From positions 1,693,587-1,757,586 of the forward strand of contig NZ_LT838272.1 of assembly GCF_900176005.1 (NCBI RefSeq): 64,000 bases of DNA, read 5' to 3'. Each line of letters opens with the position of its first letter. Position 1 is the first letter of the stretch. The stretch comes from Thermanaeromonas toyohensis ToBE. GTDB taxonomy: Bacteria; Bacillota; DSM-521; Neomoorellales; Neomoorellaceae. The notes below the pieces were generated by a model, which was not told the origin of the DNA, did not search any database, and saw only the letters and a list, made by a program, of their open reading frames with translations. Positions 24,126-30,992 of the stretch are shown here, in pieces. The translations under genes and the position numbers were made by a program.

Positions 24126-24297
24126 GTCCGACTGGAATAAGTCGGGAAGTCCGGTTTCTCGTCAACAGCGGGGCAACCCATTCACTACTCCCGCCGGACG
24201 TCTGGCAGGCCATTCAGCTTGAACCCAAGCGCAGGGCGACCTTCGTTCTCGCTGATGGGACCAGTATTGATAGGAACATATCAGAATGTTACAGAGC
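24092..24297 (+). pseudogene. 5' remnant of a second retropepsin-like gene
   Basis: MGLVYIEGKAIGPTG, VNSGATHSLLPPD (DTGA-type motif changed to NSGA) and FVLADGTSIDRN match the first 70 residues of a clan AA protease related to its neighbour. The frame then runs into the left end of a tnpB element after SECYRA. The catalytic Asp is replaced by Asn, so the protein may have been inactive before the insertion. Confidence 0.65.
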
Positions 24298-24310
24298 CGC
24301 CGCGGGAAGG

Positions 24311-24332
24311 CCCTACCCCTTTAGGGGTAGGG
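24311..24332 (+). repeat. Left-end hairpin of the tnpB element
   Basis: A nine-pair perfect stem with a TTTA loop, the subterminal palindrome expected for single-strand transposition of IS200/IS605 elements. Confidence 0.75.
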
Positions 24333-24382
24333 ATGAAAGCGGCGGATGTGGAGGAATAAAGCTGTAAAACTCGAAAGGCGAC

Positions 24383-25627
24383 GTGGACATGACTAAGGCA
24401 GAAAAGATAAAGAACACCATTCGTGAGACAAAGGAACGGCGGAAAACTTTAGTTCCCACTGTGTGCCAGCTCAAGCTCCAGAACCTGTCCAGGAAAAAGG
24501 AAGAACTGTTAAAGCGGGCCTTCTTGGAAGCCAAATGGCTGTACAACTGGTTGGTAGCAGATTTGGGAAGGCTTGATTTGCCGACCAATGAGGTAAACGA
24601 AGTAGAAGTCAAGGTGGGAGAAGTTTTTGAGAAGAGGGAGCTCAACGTCCTCGGTTCCCAGGTCAAGCAGGAGATAGCCGACCGGCTAAAGGACAACCTG
24701 CGGGCACTGGCACGGCTGAAGGAAAGCGGCCATAGGGTGGGGAGGCTTAAATTCAAGAAGTTCGTAAACTCAATCCCTTTAAAGCAGTACGGCGTGACTT
24801 ACAGTCTGGATTTTGGCCGGAACAGGGTGAGGATACAGAAGCTGGGGGATTTTCGCGTCTTGGGGCTCCACCAGATACCTTCCGATGGGGAAATAGCGAA
24901 TGCGGTGCTGGTGTGGAAGCCGAGCGGGTACTACGTTCACGTGACCTGCTACCTTCCGGAGGAGTACTTCTGCTATCCCTACAAGCTGGGCAGGGCTGTG
25001 GGGGTGGACTCCGGTGTCAACCCCAAATTAACGCTGTCCAATGGGATAAGGATAGACTTCGAGGTGAGCGAGACGCCCAGGCTGAAGAAGCTCCAGAAGA
25101 GGCTTGCGAGGGCGGAGAAGGGCTCCAGGAACAGGGAGAAGATCCGGCGTCTTTTGAGAAGGGAATATGAAAAGCTGAACAACAGGCGGAGGGACGCGCA
25201 GAACAAGGTCCTGGCCTTTCTCAGGCTGTACGGTGTGGTGGTGTTCCAGGAGGACTGCGTGAAGGGGTGGGAAGCGCTCTTTGGCCGGCAGGTTCACTCT
25301 TCGGGGATAGGGGGACTGATGACGAGGTTGAGAGACAGCCTTGCGACCCCTGTTTCTGTGGGGAGGTTCGAACCCACCAGTCAGGAGTGCTTTGCCTGCG
25401 GGAAGAGGCACCGGCTTTCTCTGTCTGACAGGACGATTGAGTGTGATTGTGGGTGGAAGTGCGACAGGAACCTGAATGCTGCTCTAGTTATTTTGAGGAA
25501 GGGGCTTGGCCTGGGCCCTGACCGGGCCGTAGGGCTGGACCGGCCCGAACTGACGCCCCTGGAGAGGAAGGCCGCTGCGCGGATACTGGGGAGCAATCCC
25601 TATATCCGCGTAAGCTTTCTTCTGTGA
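24383..25627 (+). CDS. tnpB: TnpB RNA-guided nuclease, canonical
   Basis: A 414-residue TnpB. RuvC-like core: AVGVDSGVNPKLTLSNG (first Asp), VVFQEDCVKGWEALF (Glu), and CDRNLNAALVIL (final Asp) following a zinc ribbon ECFACGKRH...IECDCGWKCD. All catalytic and zinc residues are present, so it should be active as an omegaRNA-guided endonuclease that helps the element persist. The N-terminus binds RNA. It starts at GTG 24383 or ATG 24389. Its omegaRNA is expected to overlap the last part of the gene and run through the right hairpin into the flanking sequence, which would then serve as guide. Confidence 0.92.
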   Translation: MDMTKAEKIKNTIRETKERRKTLVPTVCQLKLQNLSRKKEELLKRAFLEAKWLYNWLVADLGRLDLPTNEVNEVEVKVGEVFEKRELNVLGSQVKQEIADRLKDNLRALARLKESGHRVGRLKFKKFVNSIPLKQYGVTYSLDFGRNRVRIQKLGDFRVLGLHQIPSDGEIANAVLVWKPSGYYVHVTCYLPEEYFCYPYKLGRAVGVDSGVNPKLTLSNGIRIDFEVSETPRLKKLQKRLARAEKGSRNREKIRRLLRREYEKLNNRRRDAQNKVLAFLRLYGVVVFQEDCVKGWEALFGRQVHSSGIGGLMTRLRDSLATPVSVGRFEPTSQECFACGKRHRLSLSDRTIECDCGWKCDRNLNAALVILRKGLGLGPDRAVGLDRPELTPLERKAAARILGSNPYIRVSFLL

Positions 25628-25636
25628 AAGGGGAAG

Positions 25637-25658
25637 CCCTACACCTTCAGGTGTAGGG
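25637..25658 (+). repeat. Right-end hairpin of the tnpB element / omegaRNA end
   Basis: A nine-pair perfect stem with TTCA loop, nearly identical to the left-end hairpin. In related systems the guide sequence begins just after this end. Confidence 0.75.
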
Positions 25659-25663
25659 AGGAG

Positions 25664-25705
25664 GTCACCCGGACCCTGCAACCTATGAAGATGATGCTGG
25701 TTTAA
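25664..25705 (+). pseudogene. 3' remnant of the retropepsin-like gene
   Basis: Directly after the right end of the tnpB element the sequence encodes VTRTLQPMKMMLV and a stop, a plausible C-terminal end of the broken protease (the neighbour has VNKTLKRL at the matching place). About 50 residues of the middle are missing, so a deletion accompanied or followed the insertion. Confidence 0.55.
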
Positions 25706-25810
25706 GAAAGCCCTATGAAGGCGGTGCTTTCTGTTGTTCCGAGACGTTAAGGCAAGGTTGTACCTGATGGAAAATTTAACATGAACCGAAGTTTCTGGGG
25801 GAAAACCAGT

Positions 25811-25987
25811 ATGCCCCGAATGGGAAAAATCATGCACAAGGGGAGCGCGTGGTGGAAGCACGGGCGCCGGAAGGGCCTGACTCTAATTGCTCAGTACTTT
25901 AACAGAATGAGAGAAGGGCGGCGAAATCGCTCTGATTTTGAGCCCCTGGACCTTTCGCGGCCCGACTGGTCGAGGCGGAAAAGATGA
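25811..25987 (+). CDS. Tiny basic Trp-containing protein, module copy 2, first gene
   Basis: A 58-residue paralogue of the protein at 15204, with matching segments SAWWKHGRRKGLTLIAQYFN, SDFEPLDLSRPDW and a terminal RRKR. ATG 25811 has GGGGG about ten bases upstream; an ATG 30 bases earlier gives a longer but unconserved start. Its stop overlaps the next start as ATGA, so the two genes are tightly coupled. Together with the 324- and 1234-residue genes it forms a four-gene same-strand run. Confidence 0.62.
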   Translation: MPRMGKIMHKGSAWWKHGRRKGLTLIAQYFNRMREGRRNRSDFEPLDLSRPDWSRRKR

Positions 25988-26199
25988 TGGCCGAAAACCT
26001 TGGTACAGGAGAAACTGTGCAGCGAATGGTAGGTCCGCCTGGAAAATTTAGCGTGTCAGAACCTGGCCGGTGGCCTGAAGGAGGACTACGCGGGTCTGGC
26101 AGTGCGCCCGACCGCCTGGCAGAGGAAAGGGGCAGGTGGGTGGTGGAACAAATGCGACTGGGGTTCCAGAAGAAGAAACCGCGGTGGAAATCCTGGTAG
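25984..26199 (+). CDS. Tiny protein, module copy 2, second gene
   Basis: A 71-residue paralogue of the 15407 protein; the conserved part is RLAEERGRWVVEQMRLGF followed by a lysine-rich RWKSW tail. The N-terminal half is low-complexity, rich in Gly and Pro. It overlaps the preceding gene by four bases (ATGA) and ends 62 bases before the 324-residue gene. No function is recognised. Confidence 0.6.
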   Translation: MMAENLGTGETVQRMVGPPGKFSVSEPGRWPEGGLRGSGSAPDRLAEERGRWVVEQMRLGFQKKKPRWKSW

Positions 26200-26261
26200 C
26201 GATAGGTTACAATGTTAGCTGAGAAGAAAGTCTTACGGCCAGCAAGAAAGGAGAGAACTCT

Positions 26262-27236
26262 TTGCTTACTTACGGGCTTTTTGATGGCGTGGCGCGGCGT
26301 GACCACCTGGTGGTTGCTGCCGTCTTGGGGCTCGATGACTATAAGGAAATCTATGGGAAGGGCACTGAAGATTACCTGGACTACCTTATCGAATTAGAAG
26401 ATGCTCTTTTAACGGTTGATCCGCCTGCGAAGGTAGTAAGGGTGCCCTTCCATAGAGAAATGTACAGGAAATGGCTTGAAGGCTCCTCCTGGCGGGATGG
26501 TCCTGAAGCGCGTTCTGCCTGGGCGCTTGAGGTGGTCCAGAATGCGGAGTTATTCGAGCGGCTACGTGCAGAGCGGCCGGTGCTGCCGCGGGCTCCGGAA
26601 GAGGAAAGGGAAGTAATTGAGACCCTGTACCTCCCCTGCCCTTTGGTATGCGAAGAAGAGGCGGATGTTCAGAGGTTGGCGCACCAGCTGGACCCCGAGG
26701 TGCTGGCGAAATTTCACGGTTCTATTCTGAAACACATGCCTGCGGTGCCTCCGTACAGAAAATTGTCTAAACTGCGAGCCCAGGGCGTGGCATTAATGTT
26801 AGGTGATCGTCTGATTGAACCCATAAATGCTTATGAGGTGGAGGATCACTTTGATTCGGCCTTTCTAGGGGACATCAGTACGGCTATAGTGAAAGTTCCT
26901 CGGCATTTCCGCATTAAGCCTCCGGAGCTGGAAATAGAGGTTTATCCGGTGCTAGTCGCAGTGTTATTGCCGGTTGTGCTGCGTGGTGCAGAAGAAGACG
27001 TTGAGTTTCTGGGGGAATGGCTTGAAGGAGAGTTCGGGCCGGAAAGCGTCCTTGTTAAGGAAGCGAGGGAATTTCTGAGGGCGGCAGGTTGGCATGGAGA
27101 GAAGGCGGGTCCGCCCGGGCCCATTCTTACCGCTAGACAGGTGCCGCATTATCTGGAGGCACTGTTTGAGGATGAAGAGGAAGAGCCGCCGGACGACCCG
27201 GGTAGGCGCGGGAGAACGCTTAAACGTGTAAAATAG
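26262..27236 (+). CDS. Uncharacterised 324-residue protein upstream of the giant HTH protein
   Basis: I recognise no family. The chain is acidic with mixed alpha/beta character. The first 60 residues (YGLFDGVARRDHLVVAAV, DYKEIYGKGTEDYLDYLI) resemble neither transposase nor phage proteins. The middle contains LYLPCPLVCEEEADVQRL and VEVYPVLVAVLLPVVL-like hydrophobic strands, and the tail is very acidic, then basic (EDEEEEPPDDPGRRGR). TTG 26262 follows AAGGAGA. The next gene begins 51 bases later, so this protein and the 1234-residue regulator-like protein are probably made together. Confidence 0.65.
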   Translation: MLTYGLFDGVARRDHLVVAAVLGLDDYKEIYGKGTEDYLDYLIELEDALLTVDPPAKVVRVPFHREMYRKWLEGSSWRDGPEARSAWALEVVQNAELFERLRAERPVLPRAPEEEREVIETLYLPCPLVCEEEADVQRLAHQLDPEVLAKFHGSILKHMPAVPPYRKLSKLRAQGVALMLGDRLIEPINAYEVEDHFDSAFLGDISTAIVKVPRHFRIKPPELEIEVYPVLVAVLLPVVLRGAEEDVEFLGEWLEGEFGPESVLVKEAREFLRAAGWHGEKAGPPGPILTARQVPHYLEALFEDEEEEPPDDPGRRGRTLKRVK

Positions 27237-27287
27237 ACCTCCGGAAGCCCGTAGAGGCCGGATTGTGCTGGAGGTTGTGGTCACATA

Positions 27288-30200
27288 ATGAGCGGTGCGG
27301 AAGAGGGTTTGAAAAGGAAGCCTACCGGGAGGCGCGGAAGGCCCGACGCAGAATACCTGGAAGGTATACGCAGGCTTGCCGAAATGTTGGGTGGCCGGAA
27401 GCCGAAGGCAGAGGACTTTTACAGCCCTTTGGCTATCAAAGCCGGTGCACCGTCGATTGGGACCATTTACGCCAGATTTGGGGGCCTTGAAAAGGCGTTG
27501 GAACTTGCTGGAGTGGCAGAACTGCCCCCGGTGCGGGCCCAAGAAATAGAGGAAAGGGAGAAAAGGTTTCAGGAAGCTTTGCGGCGGTTTGAGGGCAGGC
27601 TGTACGCCTTTTTTGATGAGCTGGCAGGTTTGGGGGTAAACAGCCGCCGTTTGGCCAACGAGCTGAAGAGGCGTGGCGTTGTGGTTTTGCGCCGGCTCAA
27701 TATTCCGTATCTGGAAGAAGCCCTGGCTGTGTACTATGGAAATGATGCTGAAAGCAAAAGAGAAATGCGGGAAGTCATGGGGGAGAAGGCCTATGAAATG
27801 TTTGCGAGGTTTGCGCGCGGTGAGGTGCTCGGGTGCGTCGCACGCGATTTGGGGTACGGCAGCCGTACCGGGGCGGTTTCCCTGCTGAGGCGGAAATTCC
27901 GGCGGATGTTCCAGAAGGAGGACGGTAAGAAGAGCGAGCGGAATTACTTACTCGCTAGGCGGGACGGCAGCGGCCGGGCGCTGATAAGAATGTTGCGGCG
28001 CCAACGGGGGATGTCCCAGGTGGACCTGGCCCGCTGTGCCGGTGTCACAGCATTTACGGTGAACCGTGCGGAGCGCGGCGGCCGTGTGTCACCTCAGACT
28101 GCAGAAAAGCTAGTGCAGGCCCTTGGGGTTTCTCTTGAGGAGTGCTTCTGCCCTGCTGGCAGCGATGCATGTGAAGTAATTGCAAGCGCTAAAGGGGCGG
28201 CATGCGAGACTACAGTAAACTCAGATACCTATGAAGCAGAGGGACGACAACGGAGCAGGAGAGGCGAGGGGGAGCAGACGCGCCAGGATGAGGATATTGA
28301 AGATGTTCTGCGCAAGTTCGAAGGTCGGGCATATGTGTTTCTCGACGAACTCAGTGGACTAGGAGCAAGCACAGAGCATGTTAAAACTGAGCTTGAGCAG
28401 CGGGGGATCATTGTTTTGCGTCGGCTCAAAATCCCGTACCTGGAAGAAGCCCTTAGAGTGTATTATGGAGATGGCACAGCAGGCCGGGAGCGGATGCGAA
28501 AGTTCATGGGTGACGAGGCTTACGAGATGTTTGCATCCCTGGCTCATGGAGAGCCGTTAACTCAAATTGCCCGCAGGTTTGGCTACAAGAAGGGCGGCGT
28601 GCTGTACAGTATAGTAGGTAAGAGGCTGCAATGGTTTTTCGAAGGAAGGCGTGCTCAGAGGCAGGAGTATGTTGCCCGGCCAGATGAAGGTGGGGGCACA
28701 GCGATTCTAGCATTAAGACACCATAAGAAGATGTCGCAGGCCGAACTGGCGGAAAAAGCAGGACTATCGCTGGACGCGGTGCACCGCGCGGAGAGAGGCT
28801 TGCCTGTCACGGGCAGCACTGCGGAGCGGCTCGCTGAGGCTTTAGGGGCTTCTCTCCAGGACTGCTTCTATTCACTCCGCAGCAACACGTCCAACGTGGG
28901 TTATACCAGAGCACAGCTAATGCAGGGCATAGATAAAGACGACGTTGGCTGGGGTTTCGGACAGCCTGGAAGGTATAAGAGGAGAAAGGAGCGTCGCCTA
29001 ACTGACGAGGAATGCCTTGAGAGCATACGGAGGCTGGCCAGACTCTTGGGGAATCGCCGGCCACGGTCAAGGGACTTCAACAGCGACCTGGCGAGAGAGG
29101 CACGGGCGCCATGTTTTGCAACGATTCTGAAGCGATTTGGCACTCTGGCCCGGGCGCTGGAACTGGCAGGGGTAGCCGACCTTCCGGTGGGGAATTGTCG
29201 GGTTGTAATGCACAGGAAGAGCCTCGAGCTAGAGCAGGCAATTCAGGGATTGGCTTCCAAACCCTATGTGTTTGCAGACGAGCTGCGCAAATACGGGAGG
29301 AAGCAAAAATTAGTGAAAGAAGAACTGCGCAAGCGTGGAATAGCTGTGTTGCAGCGCATTAATGTACCTGCCATAGAGCGTATTCTTAATTTATTCTTCG
29401 GGAGTGAAGCTCAAGGACTTACCCGTAATGAAATGCGGCAGATCATGGGCGAGCGGGCGTACGAATGGTTTTCAAGGTACGCTGCGGGGGATTCCCCCAA
29501 AAAGATCGCGCTCAGCGCCGGGTGCTCCCGGCAGTGGGTGCATGATACCATAAGGCGCGGCTTAAAGCGCCTGCTTCTACGGTTACGACAGTCGGAAAAC
29601 CTATCAGGAGCCAGCAAGGCATTTAAGGCCAGCACTGGAGGTGAAAATAATATGAATATGGATGGCCTTGAGAGCATGAACATTCGCAGCGGAGTGGCAG
29701 GGCAGGGCGCGCCTGCACTCCACATAGTGGAAGAATGGGACAACTATCCGGTGAAGGGCCACTTGTGGGCAATAGGAGCCGGTGCGGGCGGGTGGTTTTT
29801 CTACCGCGGGCCGAGAAACGGGCTGCAGCTAGAAAGGCCGGAAACAGGTGTCGGGCAGTGGGAGTGGCGTTCGAGCGAAGAAGAGGCACGAATCGCCCGC
29901 GAGGAAGGTTTGAGAACGCTGAAAACCGTCGGCAACCGGCGACTGGTGCCCGGAATTGGCCGCGCTGCCATCGCTTACAACGTTCTTCGCGGTACCAATA
30001 GCCTGGCCCTTAGCATTGCTGTACCGCATGCCGGTGTCCTGGAACTGGTGCTCTTGCAGAGTGGCCCCGGGTTAAGAGATGCTCACCTGAGCCATGAGTA
30101 CCTTCAAGAACTGGCCGACAGGTCTGGCTTAGAGTTGGACAGTGTCTATTCGGATCTGGCGGCGGCAGTAGTAGAAGCTGTGGAAGAAAGCGGCTTCCCG

Positions 30201-30992
30201 CTACCCGGTGTGCTGGAATGGGAAAGGTCAGAAGACGGAGTAAGGTGGAAGGGAGATTTTGCGGGTTACTTGGGTCCGCAAGGTGCTTTGCTGGAGTTTG
30301 CAGGGCCCCTGACCAGTGTGCTTACCCTGGAAGAAGTGGCACGCTTGTGGAGGGTGCCAGCGCGGAGAGTGGCCAAGGTACTGGGGCGTGGAGAGTTTCC
30401 CGGCGGCTTCAGAAGATCCGGAGGCACATGGCTGCTCGAGTGGGATGCCGTATGGGAGGTTTTTGGCCCGCCGTTAGGGCGGAAACGTAAAGACAGCGGT
30501 GCGTACTTTAGAGTGCAGGTTGGAAGCATGGAGCTGGAGTATAAGGGGGCAGAAGAAGTCATCAGAGGTATTGCCGGGCCTGTCGTAGAAAAGGTGCTTA
30601 AAAGTGTTGCCAGCGCGGTAGGGGCCGGAAATCCTGTACAGAGCGTGCCACAGACCGCGGAGGAAGCGCGGCTTAGCGAGATCGAAGCGGTGCGGTGCGT
30701 TGCGGACCGGAAGGAATTCAGGGGTCACAGTGCTGCTTTGATTGCGCTGTATTTTATCGGGACGCCTGCCTCCCCTTCCCAGATTTTTGAGTGGATCACG
30801 GCAGCGGGGTTTCAGTGCACGATGCCCTCGGTTTATTCTTATTTGACTACCCTTAAGGGTAGGGAACTTGTCAAGAAGACCACGTCAGGGCGATATATGC
30901 TTACTGCCCGTGGCCGTGCGGAAGCTGCAGAGCTGATTCAGGATGCGGTGCGGCTGGCGCGTATTCTAAAGGGGAAAGCTCCTGCGCAATAA
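27288..30992 (+). CDS. Giant multi-HTH protein with repeated HARE-like and sigma4-like modules
   Basis: A 1234-residue protein of novel architecture. Approximate order: homing-endonuclease-associated-type repeat (23-80, LEGIRRLAEMLGGRKPKAED); module M1 (90-205, LYAFFDELAGLG to MFARFARGEVLGCVA, the latter like sigma region 4); XRE HTH (225-290, MSQVDLARCAGVTAFTVNR); module M2 (325-440); second XRE HTH (455-520); second HARE-like repeat (560-620); module M3 (635-760, WFSRYAAGDSPKKIALSAG); then a 450-residue C-terminal part with an excisionase-like HTH (TLEEVARLWRVPARRVAKVL) and a winged helix. Everything points to DNA binding; no catalytic motif is seen. GGAGGTG followed by ATG at 29652 suggests an internal start or an old gene fusion there. 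The last 92 bases overlap the convergent dnaE gene. Confidence 0.78.
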   Translation: MSGAEEGLKRKPTGRRGRPDAEYLEGIRRLAEMLGGRKPKAEDFYSPLAIKAGAPSIGTIYARFGGLEKALELAGVAELPPVRAQEIEEREKRFQEALRRFEGRLYAFFDELAGLGVNSRRLANELKRRGVVVLRRLNIPYLEEALAVYYGNDAESKREMREVMGEKAYEMFARFARGEVLGCVARDLGYGSRTGAVSLLRRKFRRMFQKEDGKKSERNYLLARRDGSGRALIRMLRRQRGMSQVDLARCAGVTAFTVNRAERGGRVSPQTAEKLVQALGVSLEECFCPAGSDACEVIASAKGAACETTVNSDTYEAEGRQRSRRGEGEQTRQDEDIEDVLRKFEGRAYVFLDELSGLGASTEHVKTELEQRGIIVLRRLKIPYLEEALRVYYGDGTAGRERMRKFMGDEAYEMFASLAHGEPLTQIARRFGYKKGGVLYSIVGKRLQWFFEGRRAQRQEYVARPDEGGGTAILALRHHKKMSQAELAEKAGLSLDAVHRAERGLPVTGSTAERLAEALGASLQDCFYSLRSNTSNVGYTRAQLMQGIDKDDVGWGFGQPGRYKRRKERRLTDEECLESIRRLARLLGNRRPRSRDFNSDLAREARAPCFATILKRFGTLARALELAGVADLPVGNCRVVMHRKSLELEQAIQGLASKPYVFADELRKYGRKQKLVKEELRKRGIAVLQRINVPAIERILNLFFGSEAQGLTRNEMRQIMGERAYEWFSRYAAGDSPKKIALSAGCSRQWVHDTIRRGLKRLLLRLRQSENLSGASKAFKASTGGENNMNMDGLESMNIRSGVAGQGAPALHIVEEWDNYPVKGHLWAIGAGAGGWFFYRGPRNGLQLERPETGVGQWEWRSSEEEARIAREEGLRTLKTVGNRRLVPGIGRAAIAYNVLRGTNSLALSIAVPHAGVLELVLLQSGPGLRDAHLSHEYLQELADRSGLELDSVYSDLAAAVVEAVEESGFPLPGVLEWERSEDGVRWKGDFAGYLGPQGALLEFAGPLTSVLTLEEVARLWRVPARRVAKVLGRGEFPGGFRRSGGTWLLEWDAVWEVFGPPLGRKRKDSGAYFRVQVGSMELEYKGAEEVIRGIAGPVVEKVLKSVASAVGAGNPVQSVPQTAEEARLSEIEAVRCVADRKEFRGHSAALIALYFIGTPASPSQIFEWITAAGFQCTMPSVYSYLTTLKGRELVKKTTSGRYMLTARGRAEAAELIQDAVRLARILKGKAPAQ

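Larger units (their letters stand above)
24298..25660 (+). mobile_element. IS605-type element carrying only tnpB (IS1341-like)
   Basis: The element is bounded by similar hairpins. The left one at 24311-24332 is CCCTACCCC/GGGGTAGGG with loop TTTA; the right one at 25637-25658 is CCCTACACC/GGTGTAGGG with loop TTCA. It encodes TnpB but no Y1 transposase, so it must be mobilised in trans. It lies inside a retropepsin-like gene, whose 3' end reappears at 25664. Exact ends are uncertain by several bases. Confidence 0.75.
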
